Positions 1-8,980 of a stretch of 64,000 nucleotides of DNA are shown piece by piece. The notes under the pieces were generated by a model. The model ran no database searches, was not told the DNA's origin, and saw nothing but the letters and a program-made list of their open reading frames with translations. The stretch spans positions 1-64,000 of the forward strand of contig PWMQ01000034.1 in NCBI GenBank assembly GCA_003558125.1, given 5' to 3'. Source of the stretch: Natronospira sp. (GTDB taxonomy: Bacteria; Pseudomonadota; Gammaproteobacteria; Natronospirales; Natronospiraceae). How positions within the stretch are numbered: position 1 is the first letter of the stretch; each line of letters starts with the position of its first letter. Both the position numbers and the translations under genes were made by a program.

Positions 1-639
1 GCCCGAGCCGGCTGCCGCGGTGACATGGTCGTTGACTACCCCCTTGCCTTTGCCGAATGGTTACAGCCCGCAGCGGAAGAACTGTCATTGGATTCCGCCT
101 GGGCCTGGAGCATCATGCGCGCAGAGTCTCTGTTCATGCCGGATGCCCGCTCTCATGTGGGTGCACTGGGGCTAATGCAACTCATGCCCGCGACGGCCCG
201 GGATGTGGCCAGAGAGCTGGATCTCCCGCTCAATGGCACTCGGGATATTCTGCAGCCAGAACAGAATGTGCGCCTGGGGACCGGCTATCTGAGAAAAATG
301 CTGGATCGTTTCGACGACCATCCGCTGGTGGCGACAGCGGCCTACAACGCGGGCCCACACCGTGCTGAAAGTTGGCTACCCGAGAATGGCCATCTCGACG
401 GCGACATCTGGGCAGAAATCATTCCCTTCCAGGAGACCCGACGCTACATTCGACGGGTCATGAGGCACAGCATCGGCTACGATCTGCGTCTGGACAACGG
501 AGAGGGCGCATTGGCGCGACGCCTGAGGCCGGTGGGCCGAACGCTGCCACAGCTGGCCTGCAATGCACTGGAACCAGGGACAACAGAAAACTCAAGCGGT
601 GAAGGCGACAGTAAGGGGCAGGACACCGGGATCTGCTGA
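1..639 (+). CDS. Lytic murein transglycosylase, C-terminal part (5' end outside window)
   Basis: The frame is open from base 1, so the gene starts upstream; an ATG at 25 is internal. The visible 212 codons hold an SLT (Slt70-type) lysozyme-like domain that cleaves the glycan strands of peptidoglycan to 1,6-anhydromuropeptides in the periplasm. The catalytic glutamate sits in MRAESLF, followed by GLMQLMPATA and the family's AYNAGP motif near residues 110-118. The tail after the SLT domain is short and Pro/Arg-rich. Assignment to the soluble Slt70 group, rather than another SLT-fold enzyme, is an inference because the N-terminal superhelix is not in view. Confidence 0.9.
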   Translation, partial: ARAGCRGDMVVDYPLAFAEWLQPAAEELSLDSAWAWSIMRAESLFMPDARSHVGALGLMQLMPATARDVARELDLPLNGTRDILQPEQNVRLGTGYLRKMLDRFDDHPLVATAAYNAGPHRAESWLPENGHLDGDIWAEIIPFQETRRYIRRVMRHSIGYDLRLDNGEGALARRLRPVGRTLPQLACNALEPGTTENSSGEGDSKGQDTGIC

Positions 640-711
640 ACACGCCTGATTCCCGCCCTCGCGGCTGATAGAATAGCCGGTCTTCGAGTACACACGGTCA
701 AGGAGATATTC

Positions 712-1668
712 ATGCAGTACCGCAGCGTTTGCGTGCTGGGCGGCACTGGCTTCGTCGGCAGGCATTTGGCCGCAAGGCTGGCCCGGGACGGGGTACAGGT
801 CAAAATCCTGACCCGGCATGCCCAGGGTCATGAGGCGCTGTCGGTGCTGCCCACCGTTCGCCTTGTGACCGCCGACTGCCATGACCCGGCTGTACTGGAG
901 CGTGAATTTCGCGGCATGGACGCGGTCATCAATCTTGTCGGGATTCTCAACGAATCCAAACGGCGAGGGGCGACCTTCCGTCAAGCCCACGTGGAACTGA
1001 CCCGCAAGGTTCTGGATGCCTGCACGAAGACCGGAGTGAGACGCCTTCTGCATATGAGCAGCCTGGGCGCAGACGCCAGCGGCCCCAGCCAGAATCTGCG
1101 CAGCAAAGGGGAGGCCGAAGGCCTGATTCAGGTTCACAGCAATCGTGAACTGGAACCCACCATCTTCCAGCCCTCGGCCATTTTCGGGCCCGAGGACACC
1201 CTGTTCAACCGCTTTGCCGGGCTCCTTCGCCTGATGCCGGTAATCCCCCTGGCCTGCCCGGACGCGAGACTCAAGCCGGTTTACGTCGGTGACGTGGTAG
1301 AGGCTTTTCTTGCCGCCCTGGGGGATCGTAGCACCATTGGCCAGCGCTACCAGCTCTGCGGGCCGGATGTGATGAGCCTGCGTGAGATTGTCGAGTACAC
1401 GGCCGCCACCATGGGCAAGCGGCGCTGGATCGTGGGGCTCCCGGATCTGCTCGCCCGTCTGCAGGCCCGGGTCATGGAATGGGTGCCCGGCAAGCCCTTC
1501 ACCCGCGATAACTATCGGTCGCTGCAGGTGGACAATGTCTGCAATGAGGATGGGCTCGCCCGTCTTGGAATCGAGGCCAGCGGTGTTGATGCCGTGGTGC
1601 CAAACTACCTTGGCTCCCAAGGGCTCCGCGCCCGCTTTGCCGATATGCGCCGAGTGGCGAAACGATAA
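712..1668 (+). CDS. NAD(P)-binding NDUFA9-like SDR family protein
   Basis: The 318-aa protein begins with a Rossmann nucleotide-binding motif (LGGTGFVGRHLA, residues 9-20) and keeps the pattern of atypical short-chain dehydrogenases related to the complex I subunit NDUFA9: VINLVGIL, then LLHMSSLGADA, with no classical YxxxK catalytic pair evident. Such bacterial proteins are annotated as NAD-dependent epimerases or quinone-linked oxidoreductases; the substrate is unknown. The start is set by AAGGAGAT eight bases upstream of the ATG. It stands alone between the transglycosylase and a terminator-like hairpin at 1699. Confidence 0.85.
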   Translation: MQYRSVCVLGGTGFVGRHLAARLARDGVQVKILTRHAQGHEALSVLPTVRLVTADCHDPAVLEREFRGMDAVINLVGILNESKRRGATFRQAHVELTRKVLDACTKTGVRRLLHMSSLGADASGPSQNLRSKGEAEGLIQVHSNRELEPTIFQPSAIFGPEDTLFNRFAGLLRLMPVIPLACPDARLKPVYVGDVVEAFLAALGDRSTIGQRYQLCGPDVMSLREIVEYTAATMGKRRWIVGLPDLLARLQARVMEWVPGKPFTRDNYRSLQVDNVCNEDGLARLGIEASGVDAVVPNYLGSQGLRARFADMRRVAKR

Positions 1669-1698
1669 TCGCACTGATTGGGCGGCTGAATAAAAGAA

Positions 1699-1719
1699 AG
1701 CCGGCCCCAAGGGCCGGCT
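1699..1719. terminator. 9-bp perfect hairpin after the NDUFA9-like gene
   Basis: AGCCGGCCC, a 3-base loop, then GGGCCGGCT lies 30 bases after the stop at 1668. There is no T-run on the plus side. The minus side is followed by a T-rich stretch (CTTTCTTTTATT), so it may terminate in both directions. Confidence 0.65.
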
Positions 1720-1817
1720 AAAGAGAGTGACCACGCTTTCCCCAACGCGCGAGCCCTGGGGCCTGGCCTCCTTATTTTCTTCCCCCCTGAATAAGGTACG
1801 GCATCAATCGTCAGGCA

Positions 1818-1917
1818 AAAAAAGGCCCGGCCAAGGCCGGGCTCAAGGCGACAACCGTTTGTGGACCCCCATCGTCCTTCTTCTTCTCACTCCCCGCTAT
1901 CCCTGAGCATGGCGGTT
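1818..1917 (-). ncRNA. Candidate ~100-nt small RNA, CRP-type promoter
   Basis: No protein gene fits this gap. Read on the minus strand, an RNA starting near 1917 would end in a textbook intrinsic terminator: GCCCGGCC, TT, GGCCGGGC, then seven U (1842 to 1818). Its 5' end (CAACCG) can pair with CGGTTG just before the terminator. The pairing encloses a purine-rich segment with three GGA motifs and an AAGAAGAA stretch. A -10-like TACAGT (1929-1924) lies upstream, with a perfect CRP-consensus site centred 41.5 bases from the predicted start. All of this is visible; that it is transcribed is inference. Confidence 0.5.
1825..1842 (-). terminator. Intrinsic terminator of the candidate sRNA
   Basis: Perfect 8-bp GC stem GCCCGGCC/GGCCGGGC. 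The A7 at 1817-1823 on the plus strand becomes U7 directly after the stem on the minus strand. No minus-strand protein gene lies upstream, which is why a small RNA is proposed. Confidence 0.75.
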
Positions 1918-1950
1918 GGCGTTACTGTAATCCCAACGGCCGGGCAATTC

Positions 1951-1966
1951 TGTGAACCAGTTCACA
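1951..1966. promoter_or_regulatory. CRP-type operator
   Basis: TGTGA-N6-TCACA is an exact match to the CRP/Vfr consensus, within a perfect 7-bp inverted repeat (CTGTGAA, 4 bases, TTCACAG). Its centre (1958.5) is 41.5 bases upstream of the inferred minus-strand start at 1917, the class II activation position. It could instead serve the PilZ gene at 2114, though no well-spaced plus-strand -10 was seen. Confidence 0.6.
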
Positions 1967-2113
1967 GACTGCACGGATACAAATAGCAGCTTCCTGCTAC
2001 TCTGATTAATGCAATCACCTTGGAGCATGAAAATTCATCACTCCAGGCGACAGGGGATACCCACACCGCTACACTCCCGATAGGAACCGACTTCTTTTTA
2101 CAAGGACGAACGC

Positions 2114-2833
2114 ATGTCAGCGCGACAGATTGGACGGGAAGGTCAATTGGCCGAGGAAAGCGGCAATACCCTCAAGAAGGTGGAGTTGACGCTCTCAGTT
2201 GGCGCCGTCGTCAACCTGCAACGGGCCAATCGCGATCGCTCCAAACGATGGAACGCTCGCATGATCGGCTACGTGGAAGGAGAGAGCTTCCTGATAACAA
2301 CCCCCCGGGAGGGTGGCTCTCCAGCCCCCTTCTATCTTGATGACATGCTCACGGTCCGGTATCTCTCCGGCACGGAGATTCACGGTTTCACCACCTGGGT
2401 GCGCAAGGTCGCGACTCAGCCATTGCACTATCTGCATCTGGCCTATCCGCGCACAATTGAGCAGGTCACCATCCGCCAGGAAGAACGGGTAAGCATGGAC
2501 CTGCCGACCCGCTACCGCTGCCTTCGACCCGACGAGGAATCCGGTGAAGGGCGGCTTCTGGATATCAGCGCCGCTGGAGCCTTGCTGGAAGCCGATTCCT
2601 GCCTTGGCCAGGTCGGTGAGAAACTGGAACTGGATTTCACTGTTGCCTTCGCAGGAAGTGAGAGCCGGATACAGGTAGAGGCAGAAATCCGGAACTTAAA
2701 GCAAGACAGTAGCCGTGAAGATGGCGAGTCCTGTCTCCACGGATTGCAGTTCATGGACCTGGAGGAGCACCATAGGGTTTTCATCAAGGGCTTCGTTTAC
2801 GAGCAGATCCTTCAGCACCGAAACAATCAGTGA
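2114..2833 (+). CDS. YcgR-like PilZ domain protein (c-di-GMP receptor)
   Basis: This 239-aa cytoplasmic protein has the YcgR layout: an N-terminal beta-barrel-like domain (about residues 20-115) and a C-terminal PilZ domain (about 120-230). The c-di-GMP binding signatures are present: RxxxR as RQEER near residue 120, and DISAAG (D/NxSxxG) near 150. YcgR proteins act as flagellar brakes or couple c-di-GMP to motility and surface behaviour. AAGGA lies eight bases upstream of the ATG. No flagellar genes are adjacent, so the output is not known here. A membrane GGDEF/EAL protein is encoded at 35.7 kb. Confidence 0.87.
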   Translation: MSARQIGREGQLAEESGNTLKKVELTLSVGAVVNLQRANRDRSKRWNARMIGYVEGESFLITTPREGGSPAPFYLDDMLTVRYLSGTEIHGFTTWVRKVATQPLHYLHLAYPRTIEQVTIRQEERVSMDLPTRYRCLRPDEESGEGRLLDISAAGALLEADSCLGQVGEKLELDFTVAFAGSESRIQVEAEIRNLKQDSSREDGESCLHGLQFMDLEEHHRVFIKGFVYEQILQHRNNQ

Positions 2834-3026
2834 AACTTCCTCCGTCCGAGACGAAGACCTGAATTGCGGTCACCCGCGTGGTGGACCGTGATTGCGATAT
2901 TCAACTTGCCTGCTAGGCTATACGCATCGGCCCGGTCTTTACCGAATCTGCCACTGCGTAGTGGATTAACAAGCTATCGCCACCGGCCTGGCGGCTAGCC
3001 CGAATAATGTTGCAAAGGGAGGAAGC

Positions 3027-4565
3027 ATGAAGGTCCATCCCGTCATATTCTTCACATCCGCTATTCTGGCGGTATTATTCGTACTTTACACGGCCATATT
3101 CACCCTGGACGCCAGCGCACGGTTTGGCGCAATCCAGGCCTTCATCGTGGAAAACCTGGGCTGGTTCTACATTCTCAGCGTTTCCATCTTTCTTGCTTTT
3201 GTCATCTTTCTCCTGTTCAGCCGCTTCGGCAAAATCACGCTGGGCAAGCCGGGCGATGAACCGGAGTACACACGTTTCTCCTGGTTCGCCATGCTATTCA
3301 GCGCCGGCATGGGTATCGGCCTGCTGTTCTTCAGTGTTGCGGAACCGCTTTTCCACTATGCCGCGCCACCCAGCGGCACTGAAGACAGTGTGGAAGCAGC
3401 CCGTGAGGCCATGCGCCTGACCTTTTTCCATTGGGGCATGCACGCCTGGGCAATCTATATCGTGATCGGTCTGTCGCTGGCCTACTTCGCCTACCGGCAC
3501 GATCTGCCACTGACCATCCGCTCTACGCTTTACCCCGTGCTCGGCAAGCGCATTTATGGCCCCATTGGCAATACAGTTGAGATCATTGCCGTCTTCGGCA
3601 CCTTGTTCGGGATTGCCACATCCCTCGGCATTGGCGTCACTCAGATCAATGCCGGCCTGCACCATCTGGGCTGGATGGATTTCAATGTTACCAATCAGAT
3701 TATCCTGATTACGGTGATCACCCTTGCCGCAACAGTCTCGGTCTTTACCGGACTGGACAAGGGTATCAAGCGACTCAGTGAAATGAACCTGGTATTGGGT
3801 CTTGGGCTGATGCTATTTGTCTTTATCCTTGGCCCCACGACATTCCTGCTGATGTCCTACGTACAAGGGACCGGCCACTACCTGTCCAATCTGGTTGCGA
3901 TGAGCTTCCAGACTGATGCATACAAGGGCCCGGAATGGCAGTCAGCGTGGACCATGTTCTACTGGGGGTGGTGGATCTCCTGGTCGCCCTTCGTGGGCAT
4001 GTTCATTGCCAGAATCAGCCGTGGGCGCTCCATCCGGGAATTCGTGGGCGGCGTCCTGCTCGTACCGGCACTGTTCACCTTTGCCTGGCTGACGATCTTT
4101 GGAAACACCGCCATCCACATGGAACTGAACAATCTTGCCGAGCTGGCGGGGGCTAGCGCGGAAACGGCGCTGTTCCAATTGCTGGGTGAGTTCCCATTGG
4201 CTCAGCTCACCTCAATGGTTGCGGTGATTGTCATCGCCACCTATTTCATCACTTCTTCTGATTCCGGTTCTCTTGTAATTGACACTCTCACATCCGGAGG
4301 TGAGTTGAACCCGCCCAAGTGGCAACGAGTATTCTGGGCTCTCCTGGAGGGCGCCATCGCCGCAGTTCTGCTCCTGGCCGGTGCTCAGGCAATTACCAAT
4401 GGCAATGGCAACAATGAGGACCTGGATGCGACAAGCGGCCTCGAGGCGCTTCAGGCCGCCGCCATCACAACGGCCCTGCCCTTCTGCCTGATCATGCTCG
4501 TCATCTGCTGGAGTCTTTATCGTGGTCTGTCCCGTGACAGAGGCGCTCAGAATCACAGTCGCTGA
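3027..4565 (+). CDS. BCCT family betaine/choline/carnitine transporter
   Basis: The 512-aa protein has about twelve hydrophobic segments and the BCCT hallmark Trp-rich stretch (FYWGWWISWSPFVGMF, around residues 310-325) followed by RISRGRSIREFV. BCCT carriers use the sodium or proton gradient to import quaternary ammonium solutes such as glycine betaine for osmoprotection. The length is typical for the compact members; it lacks the long C-terminal osmosensory tail of BetP. AGGGAGGAAG precedes the ATG. A small unknown gene and a porin follow on the same strand, suggesting one uptake operon. The exact substrate is not readable from sequence. Confidence 0.93.
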   Translation: MKVHPVIFFTSAILAVLFVLYTAIFTLDASARFGAIQAFIVENLGWFYILSVSIFLAFVIFLLFSRFGKITLGKPGDEPEYTRFSWFAMLFSAGMGIGLLFFSVAEPLFHYAAPPSGTEDSVEAAREAMRLTFFHWGMHAWAIYIVIGLSLAYFAYRHDLPLTIRSTLYPVLGKRIYGPIGNTVEIIAVFGTLFGIATSLGIGVTQINAGLHHLGWMDFNVTNQIILITVITLAATVSVFTGLDKGIKRLSEMNLVLGLGLMLFVFILGPTTFLLMSYVQGTGHYLSNLVAMSFQTDAYKGPEWQSAWTMFYWGWWISWSPFVGMFIARISRGRSIREFVGGVLLVPALFTFAWLTIFGNTAIHMELNNLAELAGASAETALFQLLGEFPLAQLTSMVAVIVIATYFITSSDSGSLVIDTLTSGGELNPPKWQRVFWALLEGAIAAVLLLAGAQAITNGNGNNEDLDATSGLEALQAAAITTALPFCLIMLVICWSLYRGLSRDRGAQNHSR

Positions 4566-4592
4566 AAAGACCATACAGACAGGAGCAAAGCC

Positions 4593-5042
4593 ATGAGTAA
4601 CTGGCGAGAGAAACTGCGAAGCATGGTAGAGGAGTCCTCTCAGTCGCGTTCAGAGCAGTTGGCTGCCCAGGAGCGAGTGGAAAAACGCCGCGAGGAGATT
4701 CGGCAGTTCATCCAGGACCCGGTGTTACCTGCCTTCGAGGACATCAAGGAAGAGCTGGAGAAATACGGTCGCGTAGTGGAGATCACGCCCGGCAAGTACA
4801 AGGCGCGATTGGTTGTCTATCTGAATGATGCCGAGGAATTTTCCTATGTAATCCGAGGGGATGCGGCCCATCATATGTCCTTCGCCTGGCCGGTCATCCG
4901 GCCAGGCGAGGAAGACAATGAAGTAGCGCGGGCAGAAATTCAGCGCCCGGGCGGACTGAAACGGGCGTTCCGACTGGAAGAGTTCACCCGAGAGGGGATC
5001 ATCGAGGATTTCCTGGCGGGATACAAGAACTGGGTACAGTAA
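4593..5042 (+). CDS. Conserved hypothetical protein in the BCCT-porin cluster
   Basis: Not recognised. It is 149 aa, soluble and charged, with a Glu/Arg-rich predicted helical N-terminus (residues 1-50) and a compact alpha/beta part from about 60 containing GKYKARLVVYLND and RPGEEDNEVAR. There is no signal peptide or membrane segment. It begins 27 bases after the BCCT stop with GGAG upstream of its ATG, and the porin follows 43 bases later. Co-transcription with the transporter is therefore likely, and a cytoplasmic accessory or regulatory role is possible but unproven. Confidence 0.75.
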   Translation: MSNWREKLRSMVEESSQSRSEQLAAQERVEKRREEIRQFIQDPVLPAFEDIKEELEKYGRVVEITPGKYKARLVVYLNDAEEFSYVIRGDAAHHMSFAWPVIRPGEEDNEVARAEIQRPGGLKRAFRLEEFTREGIIEDFLAGYKNWVQ

Positions 5043-5085
5043 AACCGCTAAAGCATGAATAACAACGAGGCAGCGAGGTACCGCC

Positions 5086-6348
5086 ATGAACAGGACGAAG
5101 TCGCATCTTCTGTTCCCACTCTGTGGCCTGTGGATCTTCGCCGTTGCCGCCCTTGCGGAGCCAGATTATAGCGATCCTCGCCAAACGGGTGAGGCGATAG
5201 AAGGCTTGAAGGAAAGGGTCGGAGAGCTTGAGAGCACCCATGGTGACTTCACCCTGGGTGGCGCAGCCTGGTTGAATTTCGAGTACAGCAGTTTCAATGA
5301 CCAACAGAAAGATCGCCTCGGTGACTTCCGTTTCGACCTTATTCGAATCGAAGCCAGGGGTAGCTCGGGGCCATGGGAGATCAGCGCCCAATATCGATGG
5401 TATGAGTACATGGACGTCATCCATCATGCCTGGATCGGCTATGAGCTGGAGAGCGGGGCACAGATCCAGACCGGGATCAGCCAGGTCCCTTTTGGCCTGC
5501 AGCCTTTCGCCTCACACAGCTACTGGTTTGGCGTCCCCTACTACCTGGGTTTTGAGGATGACTATCAGGCCGGCATCAAATACGTGAACCAGACAGGGGA
5601 CTGGGATATTCAGGCGGCCTATTACCCCAATCCTGCCCTGGCCACACCGTCTTCCAATGATCGTTATGCCTGGAACATCGTGACCAATACCGACCTCGCC
5701 GCCGGCGCCGACTTTGAGGGTGACTTTTCCCCTTTTGAGGAACAGGCCAACCGCCAGAATGACCAGCTTAATCTGCGTCTTGCCCGTGAAGTCGGGAGTG
5801 ACAGCAGCTTCCCGACGGAGCTTGGACTGTCCACGCAATACGGGCGGCTTTACAACGAGATCACCGAAGACCACGGTGATCACTGGGCCCTGGCCCTTCA
5901 CTCAAGATCGCGATTTGGGGCAGACGACGCCTGGGGCCTGGAACTGGAATGGATCAGCTACGGCTTCAACCCCGAGAATCCGGATGGAACCAGCGACGAT
6001 GCGGTTCTATTCGGCGCTTTTCTCTTCGACAGCCTGGCCGCCGCCGAAGGTGATATCTACGTTGCCAACCTAACCAGGGAATTCAACGTGGATTGGGGGC
6101 CAGTCAGCCACCTGACCTGCTACCTCAATTACAGCGTCCTGGACAAGGCACCCTCGGGGTGGGCCGATTCCAAGCTGCACACCACAGGCTGCTCCATCAC
6201 AGCGGGTCCGACCTTCACCTTTGTGGATATCATTCGCGGCAAGAACCATAACTTCATGGGGGTGGATCCGGTGACGGCCTTTGCCCAGGGGGACCCCAAC
6301 GCAGACTGGGAAACCCGATTCAATATCAATATCGGGATCTATTGGTGA
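5086..6348 (+). CDS. Outer-membrane porin-like beta-barrel
   Basis: A 420-aa protein with a signal peptide ending near AALA|EPDYS (about residue 24), a short coiled-coil segment (AIEGLKERVGELES) and then alternating aromatic/polar beta strands rich in Trp and Tyr, ending in INIGIYW with a C-terminal aromatic as in barrels inserted by BamA. The arrangement (N-terminal coil, then a 16-18-stranded barrel) resembles OprO/OprP-type or carbohydrate-type porins. It follows the BCCT carrier and a small protein, so it may admit the same osmolyte across the outer membrane. The specific porin family is uncertain. Confidence 0.8.
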   Translation: MNRTKSHLLFPLCGLWIFAVAALAEPDYSDPRQTGEAIEGLKERVGELESTHGDFTLGGAAWLNFEYSSFNDQQKDRLGDFRFDLIRIEARGSSGPWEISAQYRWYEYMDVIHHAWIGYELESGAQIQTGISQVPFGLQPFASHSYWFGVPYYLGFEDDYQAGIKYVNQTGDWDIQAAYYPNPALATPSSNDRYAWNIVTNTDLAAGADFEGDFSPFEEQANRQNDQLNLRLAREVGSDSSFPTELGLSTQYGRLYNEITEDHGDHWALALHSRSRFGADDAWGLELEWISYGFNPENPDGTSDDAVLFGAFLFDSLAAAEGDIYVANLTREFNVDWGPVSHLTCYLNYSVLDKAPSGWADSKLHTTGCSITAGPTFTFVDIIRGKNHNFMGVDPVTAFAQGDPNADWETRFNINIGIYW

Positions 6349-6433
6349 CCCACCGCGGGGTCCGGGACGCTAAACCAGGGGGCTTTTCTGCCGCTATAGT
6401 ATCAAGGGCCCTTGAGCGAAACCGGAACCTGAC

Positions 6434-7885
6434 ATGAACGAAGCTGGCGGCGTCCTTGAGTTTTTCCTGCCCGTGGGCAGGCGCCTGAGTGCGGAACAAC
6501 GGACCCAGGCGCTCAACCTGACGGGAATCAGTCTGGCCCTCGGCGTTGCCGGCCTGTTCTTCACCCTGCGCTATTATCTGCTGGGCATGCCGCTGGGCAG
6601 CCTGGGGGTGCTGATCGCCAGCCTCATCGCACTTTGCTGCCCGCTGGTACTCAAGCTCAGCGGCAGCATTGCCGCCGCTCGCTTATTGGCGCTGGGCACC
6701 CTCAATGCCCTGCTGTTCTGGCTCTGTTTCGTCGCCGCCGGCGTCATGTCCTCTCCCGTGTTCTGGTTCGCCGTGGTCCCGGTTGCCGCCATTTTCACCG
6801 GTGGTTGGCGCCACGGCTACCTGTGGACGCCCATTGCGGCGGCCACGGTCATTCTCCTGCATCTGGGGGAACAGGGTGGCTGGCTGCTGCCGCTGGATCA
6901 TCTGCCTGAAGAAGCCGTTCGACCCATGCAGATCAGCTCCTCCCTGGTCCTGCTGGTCGTGATGGCCATTCTGGCGCTTTTGTTCGAACGGGCTCGACGA
7001 CGGGGTGTCGCCGAGCTGGAACAAGTAAGCGCGGATCTGGCCTCGGCCGGATCGCATATGGCGGATCGCAGCCGCAGTATCGGGACCGAGGCCTCGGCAG
7101 TCGCCGAATTGCTCTCGGAGCAGGAGGAGAATCGGCGAAAGATCGAGTCACTGCTGGCGGAGCTGACGGACGTCGCCGAAAGGGCCTTCGGGGAAGCGCA
7201 GCAAATGGCTCAGGGTGCGGCTCGGGCCGAAACCCGGGCCGGGGACGGGGGCAGGCTCGCCCATGCCACCGTGGAAGAGCTGGAAGCGCTCAATCGTACG
7301 GTCCGGGAATCCGGTGAGGAACTCCGGAAATTGGCCAGCGGAACCCGCAGCCTGATGAAGGTGGTGGAGCTGATCGACAATATCGCAAGACAGACCCATC
7401 GCCTGGCCTTGAATGCCTCCATCGAAGCCGCGCGGGCGGGAGCTGAAGGTCGCAGTTTTGGTGTGGTGGCAGAAGAGGTCCGGGCCCTGGCCGAACGCAG
7501 TCAGGAGGCCGCTCACGAGATTGGTGATCGAATCGACCGCCTGGTTCACGGGGTCGAGGACGGCTCGTCGGGGATGCAGCGAGCAGCCGAGGTGATGGAA
7601 AGCAGCCGACATCAGGCCAGTGAGGCCGATCTTGCCCTGGGAGAGATCGTCGAGACGGCGCGACAACTGGCCGAACAAAGTCGAAATGTGGCAGAGGCAA
7701 CGGAAAGACAGCGCGCAGCGGAACGCTCCCTGCGGGCCTGGTTCCAACAGCTGGGGGAGCGCCTGGAGCATATCTCGGCCTCCTCTGGGCGGATCGACCA
7801 GGCGGCCAATGAAGTAGGTGCCGCCCTGGATACCCTGGAGCGGGGTTTGGGCCGAAAACAATCAGATGCTGGGGAGAAACGATGA
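6434..7885 (+). CDS. Methyl-accepting chemotaxis protein with membrane sensor
   Basis: 483 aa. The first ~190 residues form about six hydrophobic segments with no periplasmic domain. After residue 195 comes a long coiled coil carrying the conserved MCP tip ([20 protein letters not shown], then [10 protein letters not shown]-like [18 protein letters not shown]). No HAMP domain is evident. MCPs signal through CheW/CheA to the flagellar motor or to related pathways. The membrane-only sensor suggests detection of a membrane-associated or energetic signal; this is inference. Its stop overlaps the next gene's start (ATGA), indicating translational coupling. The ribosome site before the ATG is weak. 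Confidence 0.92.
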   Translation: MNEAGGVLEFFLPVGRRLSAEQRTQALNLTGISLALGVAGLFFTLRYYLLGMPLGSLGVLIASLIALCCPLVLKLSGSIAAARLLALGTLNALLFWLCFVAAGVMSSPVFWFAVVPVAAIFTGGWRHGYLWTPIAAATVILLHLGEQGGWLLPLDHLPEEAVRPMQISSSLVLLVVMAILALLFERARRRGVAELEQVSADLASAGSHMADRSRSIGTEASAVAELLSEQEENRRKIESLLAELTDVAERAFGEAQQMAQGAARAETRAGDGGRLAHATVEELEALNRTVRESGEELRKLASGTRSLMKVVELIDNIARQTHRLALNASIEAARAGAEGRSFGVVAEEVRALAERSQEAAHEIGDRIDRLVHGVEDGSSGMQRAAEVMESSRHQASEADLALGEIVETARQLAEQSRNVAEATERQRAAERSLRAWFQQLGERLEHISASSGRIDQAANEVGAALDTLERGLGRKQSDAGEKR

Positions 7886-8553
7886 GCAGAGTCATCATCA
7901 CAGGCGGCAACCGGGGCATTGGCCTGGAGCTTGCCCGTGGTTTTCACGTGCGGGGAGATGAAGTCGTAGTAGGCTGCCGCAGGGCCAGTGCGGCGCTTTC
8001 AGACCTTGGCGTCGAGTTCCATGAAGGCCTGGATGTGGCAGATCCGGCATCAATTGACCGCTTCAGTGAAGCACTGGGTGACCGGCCCGTGGACGTCCTC
8101 GTGAATAATGCGGGCGTTCTCAGTGTCCAGCGTCTCGGGGAGATAGAAGGGCAATCCATAGAAGACATCCTGACCCAGTTCAAAGTGAATGCCCTGGGGC
8201 CCCTATTACTCACACAGGCATTGCTGCCGCGAATGCATCCTGGAAGTCGCCTGGCAATCATCACCAGCCGAATGGGGTCCATTGCGGACAATACCTCAGG
8301 CGGCAGCTACGGCTATCGGATGTCAAAGGTTGCGGTGAACATGGCCGGCGTGTCCCTGGCACATGATCTGGCGGAACGGGGTATCGCCGTGGGTCTGCTG
8401 CATCCCGGTTTCGTACGCACCGAAATGACAGCAAGACAGGGTAACGTGGATGCGCCCCAGGCAGCTGCGCAGCTGCTTGAAAGGATTGACGAAATCAGGC
8501 CTGAGACCAGTGGCAGTTTCCGGCATGCCAATGGGGACCCCCTGCCCTGGTGA
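7882..8553 (+). CDS. Short-chain dehydrogenase/reductase
   Basis: A 223-aa classical [11 protein letters not shown] at residues 7-14 binds the nicotinamide cofactor, NNAG lies near 75-78, the catalytic Ser region is IITSRMGSI, and the YxxxK pair is [14 protein letters not shown] follows as usual. Closely related proteins are annotated as csgA-like or general SDRs; the substrate is unknown. The ATG overlaps the chemoreceptor stop by four bases. Confidence 0.92.
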   Translation: MSRVIITGGNRGIGLELARGFHVRGDEVVVGCRRASAALSDLGVEFHEGLDVADPASIDRFSEALGDRPVDVLVNNAGVLSVQRLGEIEGQSIEDILTQFKVNALGPLLLTQALLPRMHPGSRLAIITSRMGSIADNTSGGSYGYRMSKVAVNMAGVSLAHDLAERGIAVGLLHPGFVRTEMTARQGNVDAPQAAAQLLERIDEIRPETSGSFRHANGDPLPW

Positions 8554-8627
8554 GAACAGGGCACTACCCAGCCGCCTTCATGGCACAATAGCACCTCCCA
8601 AGCTGATGACAATCACGAGGTTTTGTC

Positions 8628-8969
8628 TTGAGCAAGAAATACAATGAGGAGAATCCCCTGGTCTACTGCGGACCGTCTCCCATCCATGGCAAGGGCCTGT
8701 TTGCCAGGAAACAGATTGCCAAGGGCACCCATATCGGCAGCTACGAAGGACCCGAAACACAGAAGGACGGCATGCACGTGCTCTGGGTCTATGATGAGAA
8801 TGACGAGAACCCGGTTGGCCGAAATGGCAAGAATGTCCTGCGCTTCTGCAACCATAGCAGTCGGCCCAATGCGGAATTCGACGGCTTTGAACTCTACGCC
8901 ATTCGAAGAATCCGAAAAGACGAAGAGATCACATTCCACTATGGTGAAGACTGGGACGACGACGAATAG
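8628..8969 (+). CDS. SET-domain protein (putative lysine methyltransferase), TTG start
   Basis: A 113-aa protein that is almost only a SET domain: GPSPIHGKGLFA at residues 15-26, GSYEG, the NHS motif in RFCNHSSRPNAEF that contacts S-adenosylmethionine, and a final EEITFHYGEDW with the usual Tyr. SET proteins transfer methyl groups to lysine side chains. The free-standing bacterial form lacks the Cys-rich pre- and post-SET regions, and its targets are rarely known. The start is a TTG with an ACGAGG site seven bases upstream; no in-frame ATG fits the domain. Confidence 0.87.
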   Translation: MSKKYNEENPLVYCGPSPIHGKGLFARKQIAKGTHIGSYEGPETQKDGMHVLWVYDENDENPVGRNGKNVLRFCNHSSRPNAEFDGFELYAIRRIRKDEEITFHYGEDWDDDE

Positions 8970-8980
8970 GAGCCTGCTTC

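Noticed and set aside
592-1734. Minus-strand frame opposite the NDUFA9-like gene
   Set aside because: No recognisable domain; the plus-strand gene has a Rossmann motif and a good ribosome site.
2834-3026. Osmoregulated promoter or riboswitch before the BCCT gene
   Set aside because: A TATACG near 2919 looks like a -10, but no -35 at proper spacing and no aptamer structure could be supported.
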